From the NCBI GenBank assembly GCA_038277395.1, contig CM076193.1:87187583-87251582 (forward strand): a DNA stretch of 64,000 nt. Reading direction: 5' to 3'. The stretch comes from Dryocosmus kuriphilus (taxonomy: Eukaryota; Arthropoda; Insecta; Hymenoptera; Cynipidae). Numbering within the stretch: position 1 is the first letter of the stretch; the number at the start of each line of letters is the position of its first letter. The notes beneath the pieces were generated by a model. That model was not told where the DNA came from, did not search any database, and was given only the letters and a program-made list of their open reading frames with translations. A program made the position numbers and the translations under genes. Shown in pieces: positions 31,420-41,901 of the stretch.

Positions 31420-33945
31420 AAGACATTGCATACTTAGTACCATGTTGGGTCTATTTTATCAGTTTTTATAAATTAACGAGATAAAACTTACAATCACGTA
31501 TATTACATGTGTTAATTCTACTGTTGGAAATAATAAACGAGCTGTTAAGCTGTTAAAAATCAGCTAATAAAAATATTATTTAATAACGCTAGCCTCTCTT
31601 ATTTCATTAATTATTGAAATTATTTGAAGGCATTATTTTTGCTTTAAGTGATTACAATCAATCTACCAAACAAATCAGCTACATATATTTTATAATTCAC
31701 TGTAAGAAAGTTTGAAATATTCTTTAACACAACAAAGTAATATGCTAAAGGTCCAATTCATTTAAAAAAAACCTTGCAATACTCGAAAACGGCAAAAGAT
31801 ATGACAAAAATGTATTTAAAAAAAGGGATGTTTTTCGGACAGAGCTAAATGATATACCAAAAAAAATCCAAAATTTGCAAATATATCGAAAACAGTAAGA
31901 AGTACATAAAAACGGGCAAAATTTTAATTCTTACAAAGCAGTTTCTCAAACTGATCTAAATGATACATTAAAAAAATTTTAAAAGTAAGGAAGGTTGCCG
32001 AGCTGCAGGCAATAATCAGTAATTTAGGAATGAGGCGATGGTGTTAAGTGTCTAAATTCAAACAAGTAAGGGGTGTTGCGGAGCTGCAGGCTAAATGTTT
32101 GTAAAAACGGCAGTTTGATGGAAGGGTTCTGTTTCAGGTTAAATATCTGTACTTCACTGTCTGTGTATGCACGTATCTGTGTGTGTAACGAATTTAATGG
32201 GCTTTTTAAAAGCAAAAGTTATGCCGAAAATCCAAGCAAGGAGATTGATTATCGACTGTGTCTTATTCATATCACTCAAGGAAAAAAAAATAAAAATTAT
32301 AAATGACTGATAAATTGTTACTAATAAAGTCGGCTAATTTCGCCGCACCTAAAATGAGATAACAGCACTAATAGTAGTTTTATTTGACATCAGAGGACGC
32401 ATTGAGGACTCGAAAGTACTGCGCGGGAAGTTTCCATAGAGAATCTTTCTAGAAGCTACCAGGTAGATTGTATCGGCGATTCCCGACATCTCGACAGTTG
32501 CCAACATGCATCGACAGGTTTCAACACGCATACGCATAGTTCAACAAGTCCTGGAAGCGTCACTGCTAGGAGTTTATGTTGGAATACGATGAAGGTAAAA
32601 CCAGTTATTTACCGATGTTTTGTGTCCGTGCTAAATCTGTGTCTGTAAAATTGGTCAGTGACCGACAGGTGATAATGGTCTGTATCCGTGCTAAAATTAA
32701 ATTCAGTCAATAACCACGTACGTCGGATTGCCGAGATACAGGCTTGATGGGCAGGGTTCTGCATCCAGCTAAATGTTTGTAAAACCACAGTTCGGCAGAA
32801 GGGTTCCGTTCTAGGCTGTATGTCTGTAAAATTAGTCAATAATCGACGGGCCATGGTGTTTTGCGTCCGTGCTAAAGTGAAATACAGTCAGTAAGCAATT
32901 ATGGCGGGTTGCTAAGATCTAGGTTGCAGGGGCATGGTTTTTTCCAAGCTAAATGTTTGTAAAACCATAGTTCGGCGTAAGAGTTCTGTTCCAGACAAAA
33001 TTTCTGCAAAATTATTCAGTCATTGCCAGTCGATGATGGTTCGTGCCCATACTGAGTATCTGTAATATTAGACAGTAATCGACAGGCGATGATGGTTCAT
33101 GTCCGTGCTAAATGTCTGTAAAAAGAAGTCATTTGCCAGCAGGCGATGGTGATTTTAAACATTAAAATAAATGTATCATGTTTAACCTACTCTTGGTGTC
33201 ACACAAGATATGACGCCAGCTTCCTGTCAACAAATATCAAAGAGAAATTCGCTAAGGAGCTAGTTAATGAAAAAGCAAAGAGATAACTGGAGACGAGTGA
33301 TGCACAGCTACGGAATGTATAAACAGTAAATTTGTTGATAAAATCAAAGACCTACGAATGTAAATCCTACTTTTTACGAAATTCTTCGAAAAATATTACA
33401 ATATATCCCTAAATTGCTATAAAACAGATTTAGAGTGTTTTAAGTAATGCGTTTGTCAGCAATAATCGAAGGGTGCACCTATTTTATAAATCTGAATTAT
33501 TTATCCAACTATTATGAGAAGCACCAATCCTAACCTATTTAAAAACGGTTTATTTCCCAGCTTTTATTACTTTTTTCCGACAGATAAATATCTAAATGTT
33601 TAACTTTTGAAAGTGCTTCTAAGTAGCTGATTCAATATTTCTTATTTGATTTTACTATAAATAACTCTGTTGTCCAATCTGGATGCATGAAAATTCTCAA
33701 AACTTGTTTATATTTACTGAGGAGGAAGAGGAGGTTGTAGTTAAATAAAATACTCAAAATTTGCATTCAGTGATGACAAGCCTTAAGCCATCATTTATAG
33801 AAAACTCTAAAACTAAAATGAGCCTCTTACATTTTTTCTTTTATAGTAACCAAAATGAGTTCGATTAAAAGAAATTAAGATGAATTATATATCATAAACA
33901 AGTACTTATAATGTTTAAAAATCACACTGAATTTAACTTATTAAA
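31420..33945. repeat. Copy D of long-arm repeat, right flank of Polinton remnant
   Basis: 31440-31720 is the reverse complement of 12448-12960 and is directly repeated at 35305-35440. 33195-33350 resembles the inner left arm (7800-7900: AGTTAATGAAAAAGCAAAGA), and 33635-33930 resembles copy A (1770-2050: GATTCAATATTTCTTATTTG). All are modules of one repeat family. No gene. Confidence 0.72.
31985..33155. repeat. Degenerate complex tandem repeat (unit about 175 bp)
   Basis: Recurring phrases GTTGCNGAGCTGCAGGCTAAATG, GCTAAATGTTTGTAAAACCA, CAGTTCGGCAGAAGGGTTC and GACAGGCGATGATGGTTC return at about 175-bp steps (clearest at 32715-32890 and 32890-33060, weaker at 31985-32160). It sits inside copy D between conserved modules. 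Confidence 0.6.
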
Positions 33946-33966
33946 AGGAACTATATATTATTAATA

Positions 33967-35298
33967 CGAGACACGTCCAGAAATTAAGTGTACTCATTTT
34001 ATGTAGGCTTCAAAAAAAATTTATTAAAACAAAAACATAGTTGGTTACACTTGTACATATGTAAGTTATTTTTCGACATAGTCACCATCCCTCTCGATGC
34101 AAGTGATGAGCCGCGGGATCAATTTTTTTATGCTTGCCTCGAAGAAGTCTCCCGCCAGCTCTTTCGCCCACTTCTCCACCTCCCCCTTCACCTCCTCGTC
34201 TGTTGAAAACTTTTTTCCACCCATTTGCACCTTCAGGGAAGTGAAGAGATGGAAATCTGAAGGGGCCAGGTCAGGGGAATACGGGGGGTGGTTCAAAACG
34301 TCCCATCCAAAAGAGTCCAGGAGTTGATTCGTGGCGTTGGCCGTGTGAGGTTTGGCATTGTCATGCAGCAGGCAGACTCCCTTCGTCAGCATGCCCCTCC
34401 TTTTATTCCGAATCACCCTTTTCAATTTTTTCAGCGTCTGACAGTATCTTGCCGCGTTGATGTTCTCCCCGTGAGGCAGATATTCAATCAAAATTATGCC
34501 TTTATGGTCCCAAAACATGGATGCCATGATTTTTTTTGCTGAAATTGTGGTTTTGAATTTCTTGGCGGAGGGTGACAAGGTGTTGAGCCATTGTTGAGAC
34601 TGCCTCTTAGTTTCAGGCATGTAGTGGGCAACCCAGGTTTCGTCTCGAGTAACAATAGAGTAGAGAAAATCATCGACTTCGCGTTCGTAGCGCTCCAAAA
34701 ACTCTTTGGAGCTCTGCACTCGATTCAACTTGTGCTCTTCTGTCAGCTGTTTTGGGACCAAGCTCGCAGACAATTTCCGATATCCGAGAGTTTCTGTGAT
34801 TGTTTCGTGTAACAGGGATCTGGAGATTTGCGGAAACATCGCATAAAGATCATCTAATGTCAATCTGCGATCGTTACGGGCCGCAATCTCGATTTTTTCC
34901 ACAAGTTCGTCAGTGACCATTGAAGGTCTTCCGCTCCTCTGATCGTCGTGCACGGAAGTACGGCCATTTTTAAATTCGCGACACCACTTGGACACACTCG
35001 TGTGATTCATAGCTCCATTATCATAAACAGTTTTCACCTCATTATAAATCTCAACCGCAGCTTTTCCCATCACAACAAGGTAGCGAATGACGGCGCAAAT
35101 TTCGCACTTGGCGGGAGATACGATCGACATTTTTCTTGAGAGATGCTACTGCGTCAAGAGTTTTCAACGCACTAACCTCGGATTGGTCTCGCTTTGAAGG
35201 GGAGGGGTCAAGCTACACGGCAGTGTTACCAAAATTTCGAAAAAGTATTCCCTACAGCTGTGAGAGTACCAGTACACTTACTTTTTGGACGTGCCTCG
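33967..35298 (-). mobile_element. Mariner with intact transposase frame
   Basis: 1332 bp bounded by 28-bp inverted repeats with about three mismatches (CGAGACACGTCCAGAAATTA at the left; complement ending at 35298) and TA on both sides (33965-33966, 35299-35300). Carries an uninterrupted transposase. Inserted at the junction of copy D and the direct repeat at 35305. Confidence 0.93.
34066..35130 (-). CDS. Mariner transposase, full-length 354 residues
   Basis: A complete DD34D transposase that would cut and rejoin the element at TA sites. An N-terminal helix-turn-helix pair is followed by a GRPS linker (68-71) and VPKQLT. The triad is D163 (IVTRDETW), D257 (CLLHDNAKPH) and D292 (YSPDLAPSDFHLF), with exactly 34 residues between the last two. 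The C terminus ends CIERDGDYVEK, typical of mariners. No stop or frameshift. It differs clearly from the Mos1-like and irritans-like copies nearby; I do not assign a subfamily. The imperfect terminal repeats suggest it is older than the copy at 25.5 kb, or tolerates mismatches. Confidence 0.94.
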   Translation of the reverse strand: MSIVSPAKCEICAVIRYLVVMGKAAVEIYNEVKTVYDNGAMNHTSVSKWCREFKNGRTSVHDDQRSGRPSMVTDELVEKIEIAARNDRRLTLDDLYAMFPQISRSLLHETITETLGYRKLSASLVPKQLTEEHKLNRVQSSKEFLERYEREVDDFLYSIVTRDETWVAHYMPETKRQSQQWLNTLSPSAKKFKTTISAKKIMASMFWDHKGIILIEYLPHGENINAARYCQTLKKLKRVIRNKRRGMLTKGVCLLHDNAKPHTANATNQLLDSFGWDVLNHPPYSPDLAPSDFHLFTSLKVQMGGKKFSTDEEVKGEVEKWAKELAGDFFEASIKKLIPRLITCIERDGDYVEK

Positions 35299-35304
35299 TA
35301 GAAA

Positions 35305-35440
35305 GAAATTGCATACTTAGTAACATGCTGGGTCTATTTTATGATTTTTTATAAATTAACGAGATAAAATTTACAATGACATATATTGCATATGTTAATT
35401 CTACTATTGGAAATAATAAAATAGCTTTTAAGCTGTTAAT
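35305..35440. repeat. Direct copy of repeat module seen at 31425
   Basis: AATTGCATACTTAGTAACAT and AATTAACGAGATAAAATTTA match 31425-31560 in the same orientation. The match stops where the 35.4-kb palindrome begins, suggesting that the palindrome inserted into this copy. Confidence 0.7.
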
Positions 35441-37388
35441 ATCATTATTGATTGTCGTGGATGGTGAATTATCATGTTGATCGAATTCTTCTTTTTCATC
35501 TTGATCTTTTGACTCCAGTTACCTACATTCATTGTACATGAGCACAGAATCTTCTAGAAGCTTCGAGAAAACCAGAGTGGTAAGTAATATAGAAGTTCTA
35601 TTCTGTAGACATCTGCTCAAATAATGACAGCAAAATTTAGATGTTAATCTTTTTTTTAGTTCTTATACCTATTTGCGTCATCTACCACTGAAAATAAAAC
35701 TAATGATTAGACATTTGAAAAAGGTTCATACTTTTAAAGATTAACCTAGATAATGATTAGCTAATGTTTAACATGTATATCACAAGCTTTTGCCACATAT
35801 CCATTAGGATTTAAAATGGTGGTTGCTTGTTCCAACATAATGCAGTACCCTAGTCTGACATTTCGTGAAATTCTGAACAAGATGGAAAGCGCATACGTTG
35901 AATCGATGTTAAACAAATATTGAACCGACGTCAAACCAAAGTGAATAAACGTTAAACCAACGTTAATTCAACGTTGGTTCAAAGATGGTTCAACGATGGT
36001 TCAACATTGCACAAAAATTGATTACATATCTGATTTGTCAAGCCTAACCTCTTTACATATATTTTTTGCCACATTTCTTGATTACTTTTCTCCACAATGT
36101 ATACGTCTGGATGTTTCGCTTTGAAATGTTCCTGTTCATAGAATCCTCCAGCGATAGTTTGCTCTTGATAGTCCTCGCGCTTTTCCGCCGCTGGATTGTT
36201 GGGTATGACTTGAGTCACAGTGAATCTCTCTTGTCCAGTTGGGAGGTGTATCCTTTAATTTACCTTCATAATAATTTACGTCTAAAATTTATTACATAAC
36301 GCCATACACATAGAAAGATGTCGACTGTGCAGGTGCAAAGTTAATGTCACATGAAACATAACCTCTAATCTTGAAATAAAAAAAACCGGGTCGCCATATT
36401 TTAATACCTAGATGGCGCCAGTATAGCTCTAAGGGTTCTGCAACTCAGTCGGTAAAACGGGAGAGTTTTCATACCATTTTTCCTTTTCCGGCGTTCCCTG
36501 AAATTTCAAAATTACAATTTGTGCAACCAAATCATATTATTCTTCCTGTTCCAACACTAAAAATATTCCCTAAAATTAAAAAATCCCAATTGCTCCAATC
36601 GAATCACATCATTTTCCCTGTTCCAGCTCTAAAAACGTCCCCCAAAAATTTATTTTCCTTCAAAATGAAACATCCAGACGTATACCTTGTGGAAAAAAGT
36701 AACCAAGAAATGTGGCAAGAAAGTATATGTAAAGTGGTTAGGCTTGACAAATCAGATATGTAATCAATTTTTGTGCAACCTTGAATCACCTCTGTGCAAT
36801 GTTGAACCAACGTTGAACCAACGTTGAACTATCTTTGAATCAGCGTTGAATAAACGTTGGCCTAAAGTTTATTCAGCTTTGGTTTAACGTCGCTTTAACA
36901 TTTGTTTAACATCGATTCAACGTATGCGCTTTCCGCCTTGTTCAGAATTTCCCGACATGTCAGACTAGGGTACTGCATTATGTTGGAATAAGCAACCACC
37001 ATTTTAAATCCTAATGGATATGTGGCAAAAGCTTGTGATATACATGTTAACCATTAGTTAATCATTATTTAGGTTAATCTTTAAAAGTATGAACCTTTTT
37101 CAAATGTCTAATCATTAGTTTTATTTTCAGTGGTAGATGACGCAAATAGGTATAAAAAGTAAAAAAAGATTAACATCTAAACTTTGCTGTCATTACTTGA
37201 GCAGATGTCTACAGAATAGAACTTGTATATTACCTACCACTCCGGTTTTCTCGAAGCTTCTAGAAGATTCTGTGCTCATGCACAATGGATGGGGGTAATT
37301 GTAGTCAAAAGATGAAGATGAAAAAGAAGAATTTGATCAACATGATAATTCACCATCCATGACAATATGACAATCAATAATGATGCTG
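35439..37388. mobile_element. Palindromic foldback element, about 1.95 kb
   Basis: The left arm 35439-36130 (ATCATTATTGATTGTCGTGG at its end) is complementary to the right arm 36655-37388, ending CAATCAATAATGAT. Long stretches are nearly identical, such as ATCTTCTAGAAGCTTCGAGA and TCTAATCATTAGTTTTATTT. A loop of about 520 bp lies between. The inner arm parts carry short repeats of the AACGTTGAACC type. The small open frames are arm sequence and not genes. No transposase, so any movement would need help from elsewhere. Confidence 0.85.
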
Positions 37389-37860
37389 ATGATGATGGTA
37401 ACAATAATGAAGATGTTGATGATGATGATGATGAACATGCTGCTGAAAAAGACTTTCCTCTTAATATATAGAAGCAAAATTTTCACATTACTGGGGAGAT
37501 CCTAATAAATTGGTAGATCGTTTGCGCTCACTTTTACAATCACAAAAAAACAGAAATAAGTCGCTTAAAATAATTGCAACCATTAATGATCTAAGAGAGG
37601 TTGGCATTATTAGATGATAATATTCTTATCAATTAGTGTAAAAACTTTAGCAACTGCTGGTTGAATATTTCTAATAATTGAATTAACATTTAAATTATTG
37701 AATTGAACATTTTCTGTCGTTATAACTTAAGAATCACATATAAAATATTATATGCAGTTCTTTCCATTTACTATATTGCAATAAATTAAATAAATATAAT
37801 TTTCAAAATGTATGTGTATTTCTTCTTCACTCTGCTCACCTGAATTAATTTTAGTTAGTG
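37375..37860. repeat. (GAT)n tract and repeat module
   Basis: GATGATGATGATGATGAACA repeats occupy about 37380-37440. From 37490 to 37640 (AAATTGGTAGATCGTTTGCG, GAGAGGTTGGCATTATTAGA) the sequence matches the module at 12470-12600 in the same orientation. No gene. Confidence 0.65.
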
Positions 37861-38107
37861 CAAGAGAGGATCAGCTCATCTTTTAAAGCTTTAACATATG
37901 ATTTAGGGTGTGTAATAATTGAATCCAACATTTTTCAGTATCTACTTGTTTCAACTACAAAATGATCCTCCCCAACCCTCATCAAAACTACCACCTCCTC
38001 TTCCTCATATATTTGAATAGTTAGCAGAGGTGAGTTTCACTTTTAATATCACTGAAAAGAATTCTTTGTACTTGTATGCAAGAAATCAATTATTTTTTCT
38101 AATTAGT

Positions 38108-39193
38108 TTATCGTATTAGTATATCGTCCAAGTGGTGACCTTGTCGAGCAATACACACATGGAGCCTTTCAAAGAAGTTTTCGGCCATTCTTCTCAACAT
38201 ATCTTGCGGAATTCCAGCGATGACGTCCTCAATCGCCTCCTTTAGAGCTTCAAGGGTTCGAGGTCGAACTTTGTATACCTCAGCTTTGACGTAACCCCAT
38301 AGAAAAAAATCACACGGAGTCAAATCAGGGGAGCGAGGAGGCCATGGAACATCCCCCCGCAAAGAGATCAGGCGACCGGGAAAGAGCTCTTGCAAAATTT
38401 CGCGTGAACGACGAGCAATATGGACCGTGGCTCCATCTTTTTGAAACCAGAAGGCTTCTGTGTCGTGTTCCTCACCATACTCTTCCATTTTAGAGCGCAA
38501 AAAGTTCTCCAGCATGTCACAATAGCGAGCCGAAGTCACGGTAACAGTTGATCCTCCGCATTCAAAAAAATAAGGCCCAATAATGCCTATAGAGGACACA
38601 GCGCACCAAACTGTTACTTTGGGGCTGTGAAGATGTATTTGATGCAGTTGACGCGGGTTTTCAGCTGACCAGTAACGAAAATTTTGTTTTTTTACTGTAC
38701 CACAAATACGAAAATGCGCTTCGTTGCTAGTCCACACAACAGTGCCAGGGGCTACAGCAGTTAGGATTGCATCGCAAGCATCTCTACGTTTCACAAAGTC
38801 TTCTGGGCTCAATTCCTGTGCAACAATCATCTTGTAGGGGTGCAGATGAAGGTCTGTGTGTAAGACTCGCCTTACAGTTCTGCACGATATTCCAAGCGCA
38901 GCGGCATGTTTCCGCGCAGATCGGGATGGAGAATGTTCAATTGACGCTCTTACTGCCGCGATGTTTTCAGGTGTTCGCACACTTTTAGGTCGCCCAACTG
39001 GTTTTTTAGGAACTGCAGATTCTGTCACCCTTACATTCCTGATCCATTTCCGAATTGTTTTAGGATCAGGTACACTGTCATTACGTTTTAACCCGAGCCG
39101 AATCCGAAATGCCCTCTGCGTCGCCACCACGCTTTCCCTGTTTTTAAAGAACGTCTCCACAACAAAACCCCGTTGCTCACCCGACCACGGCAT
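38108..39193 (-). CDS. DD41D transposase, intact frame, catalytic Asp replaced
   Basis: A 361-residue IS630-Tc1-mariner transposase. The N-terminal helix-turn-helix region is followed by a GRPKSVRTPEN linker (about 67-77). Acidic positions are N157 (VWTSNEAHF, where relatives have SDEAHF), D253 (FQKDGATVH) and D295 (RSPDLTPCDFFLWG), with 41 residues between the last two. This is the DD41D signature of the rosa-type group. The Asn arises from one base change (GAC to AAC), leaving an otherwise open frame that should not cut DNA. It could still bind DNA. Its left terminal repeat is not found. Confidence 0.88.
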   Translation of the reverse strand: MPWSGEQRGFVVETFFKNRESVVATQRAFRIRLGLKRNDSVPDPKTIRKWIRNVRVTESAVPKKPVGRPKSVRTPENIAAVRASIEHSPSRSARKHAAALGISCRTVRRVLHTDLHLHPYKMIVAQELSPEDFVKRRDACDAILTAVAPGTVVWTSNEAHFRICGTVKKQNFRYWSAENPRQLHQIHLHSPKVTVWCAVSSIGIIGPYFFECGGSTVTVTSARYCDMLENFLRSKMEEYGEEHDTEAFWFQKDGATVHIARRSREILQELFPGRLISLRGDVPWPPRSPDLTPCDFFLWGYVKAEVYKVRPRTLEALKEAIEDVIAGIPQDMLRRMAENFFERLHVCIARQGHHLDDILIR

Positions 39194-39311
39194 GCTGACT
39201 ACTGAAAACGGTACTATCCCCTCGATCTAATGCTGCCTGTCCCACTCCTCTACTCGGTATGAGGGCCCTTCAGGCATTTTTTGAAACTAAGGAGTCCATT
39301 CTACCCCACCC
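38108..39311 (-). mobile_element. DD41D Tc1/mariner-superfamily element, left end missing
   Basis: The right end reads CATTCTACCCCACCCTG followed by TA (39312-39313), which on the minus strand is a plausible terminus starting CAGGGTGGGGTAGAATG. I find no matching left end within 300 bp below the stop codon, so the element appears truncated just past its gene. Contains a full-length transposase frame. Confidence 0.7.
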
Positions 39312-39313
39312 TG

Positions 39314-39535
39314 TATTATACAGTCCAAAGGAAGAAAGCATTTTTTTAAAATAAGAGCTTTTTGAAAAGTAAGTAAAAAAAAAGCTGTTCAAAGATTATT
39401 GTTATTTAAACTTTTTTTTCAAGTAAAAAATTTCTTACAAGAAGCTTCTTTATTTTCAACTGAAGGATATAACCATCATTTTGTTCAATTAAAAAAAAAT
39501 TCGTAAAAGTTACTATACATGAAAAAGGTTTTAAT
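39314..39535. other. AT-rich spacer
   Basis: Short homopolymer runs; nothing recognisable. Confidence 0.5.
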
Positions 39536-39800
39536 TAAACCTTTTCAGCATTATATTGATGTCAGATCATTTTTCTTGGTTCCTGATGCACTAAAAACAA
39601 AATTTACTCAAAAACTTTTCAAATTCAAAGAAAATTATTCATTGAAGAAAGTATTCATGTGAATGAATATGCAGATGAATGCTTTCTTCAATGAATAATT
39701 TTCTTTGCATTTGAAAATCTTTTTATTATATTTTGGTTTTAATACATCCGAAACCAAGAAAAATGTTGCGATAGCAATATAATGGTGAGAAAAATCATGC
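39536..39800. repeat. Hairpin MITE, about 260 bp
   Basis: CATTTTTCTTGGTTCCTGAT and CAAAGAAAATTATTCATTGA on the left pair with TCAATGAATAATTTTCTTTG and ATCCGAAACCAAGAAAAATG on the right. The arms are about 115 bp with a short AT-rich loop near 39655. Confidence 0.8.
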
Positions 39801-40689
39801 AAAATGGAAATCTCGAACTATTACAAAAAAAAACGGCTAGATTCAATTGAGTTCGCGAACAGATTTTTATCGAATAAAATATGCTAGTCAAACATTTATG
39901 CTCATTAATTTGTATATAATATATAAGCAATTGCGTTCGAAGAGATTTTCCAATAAATGCCAACAGTTCGAATAAATATGGCAGACTTCAAATTTTCCGA
40001 AAATTAGTTTCTAATCATCTAGAATTTAGATAATATCTCCAGCCTCTCTTTTTTAGACTAAATTTTCAATTACAAGATTTAAACATTGTCTTGTCTGAGG
40101 TCTTTGCATTGCTGAAACAATTAGAAATATGTTTTTATGTTTGAAAAACTTTTTTTAAATTATTTATTTCATTCCGATTTTCCCCATTTTGTCACTTTTC
40201 TTGATTTATAATATATTCATTTGCAAGTTATAGAAACAGTTTTCTTAAAATTAAAATATAACAACTTACAAAAAATGCAAAAATGCTTTGATTTGGTCAT
40301 ATTTAAATAATAATAATTTTAGCATTTTTAATTCGTCTCAATATTCGTTTCAATTTGAACCACGTAGCTGTTTATTTTAGACTCTGGCAGCCCTGCGTGT
40401 TAGTTACTATTATACAGCTATCGTCTATCTATTGACTATTCAGTTTTCTGTACACTTTGTGGACTTATATTTCTTTATATTTCGTTAAAATCTTTGAAAA
40501 TCTGCACAAAGCTCTGAAAAACATTTAAAACCCCAAACATAACGATTCTGCGACAGCGTCAAAAAGAGTTCCAAACATACTCAACTGAGAGGGCCCCATC
40601 ACCTTCGCCCTCTCTCGTGAGAACCTACCCCGCGGCTCACTGTCCGTAAACAACATATGACATAATACAGTCATCTCAGACGATGATTA
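39801..40689. other. Non-coding spacer
   Basis: Mostly AT-rich. AGCCTCTCTTTTTTAGACTA near 40040 is a decayed piece of the interspersed repeat. The 40560-40680 part is more GC-rich (CTACCCCGCGGCTCACTGTC) but shows no gene. Confidence 0.45.
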
Positions 40690-41899
40690 GCAGGTCAATA
40701 AGTCTTTAGAAAATCTAAGAGATGGCGCTCGTAGCGTCGTCAATGGTCAGTTTTAAGTAAGCATCATTCCTCATTACGTATCTGACAAAGTTGCAGCCAT
40801 ATTCATTGAGTGGTTTTGTTTTTATCGTCAGTTGAAGTGAACAACTTCTGTTTGTTGAAAAAAATGGAAGAAAGTGAGTTTAGAGCGGTGATCAAAAATT
40901 TATATTTAAAAGGCTTAACAGCAAAAAAATAAAAGCTGAGTTGGATTCAGTTCATGGCACATTTGCCCCTGCATTTGCAACAGTTTATAATTGGATAACT
41001 GAATTTAAACGTGGCCGTACATCAAAAGCAGACGAACATCGTTCAGGACGTCCCGTAGACGTGAGTACCCCGGCAATGATCCATAATATCCGCGACATGG
41101 TGTTAAAAGACCGAAGAATAAAATCGCGCGAAATAGTTGAGGCCACAGGGGTTTCAGAAGGTACCGTCATTTCAATTTTGCATAATAAATTGGGAATGAA
41201 AAAAATGTCTGCGAGATGGGTGCCGCGTTTGCTCTCAGCTGAGAATAAACGCAACCGCGTGGTCTCTTCTGAGGCTCTTTTGGAACGCATGCGTCGCAAC
41301 CCAGATGAGTTTCTGCGCAGATTAATAACTCTAGGTGAAACATGGATACACAGGCAAAGAATCAGCTGGAAAGATTATGGCTACCGTATTTTGGGACGCA
41401 CGTGGTATTATCTTCATTGACTATTTGGAAAAGGGACAGACGATCACTGGACAGTATTATTCGTTATTGTTAGGACAGCTAAATGAGAAAATAAAAGAAA
41501 ATCGTTCACATTTGAAGAAAAAAAGGTCCTTTTCCTCTAGGATAATGCACGAGTGCATACGTGCGCAGTTTCAATGGCTAAAATGGAGGAATTGAAGTTT
41601 GAATTGATAGACCATCCACCGTATTCACCAGATCTGGCACCGAGTGACTTCTTCTTATTTCCAAAATTTAAAAAATCGCTCAGCGGACAACGGTTTTCTT
41701 CAAATGAGGAGGTCATCGCTCACATAGATTCTTATTTTGAAGAACTACCGCAATCATACTTTTCTGAAGGCTTAAAAAAGTTGGAGGGACGTCTATAAAG
41801 TTTGTTGAACCAGAAGGGGACTATGTTGAAAAACAAAAAATAAACTACCCAAAAAAATTGTTTTTCTATCTTTTTCTAAAGACTTATTAACCAGACACC
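40690..41899 (+). mobile_element. Mariner element, decayed
   Basis: The ends share AATAAGTCTTTAGAAAA in inverted orientation (about 40697-40713 and 41872-41889), with TA at 40688-40689 and 41900-41901. The left outer end is a few bases shorter than the right. 1210 bp, slightly short. It lies immediately beside the 41.9-kb palindrome. Confidence 0.82.
40864..41843 (+). pseudogene. Mariner transposase pseudogene
   Basis: It starts at ATG 40864 (MEESEFRAVIKNLYLKGLTA), then a stop and frameshift at about 40929. The next open part (40941-41420) has GRPVDVSTPA and WVPRLLSAENK. Where TGDETWIH is expected it reads TLGETWIH, so the first catalytic Asp is Gly, and the following 20-30 codons are deleted. 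KIMATVFWDARGIIFIDYLE continues in another frame (41335-41595), the second Asp region is frameshifted, and YSPDLAPSDFFLFPKFKK (41553-41798) closes the core. Non-functional. Motifs are of the mellifera/irritans type. Confidence 0.85.
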
Positions 41900-41901
41900 T
41901 A

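Noticed and set aside
36433..36465. tRNA A-box-like GGTTCTGCAACTCAGTCGGT
   Set aside because: No B box at a suitable distance within the next 100 bp.
37861..38107. Left terminal repeat of the 38.1-kb DD41D element
   Set aside because: No complement of the right end (CAGGGTGGGGTAGAATG) found; only a weak TTTAGGGTGTG phrase at about 37901.
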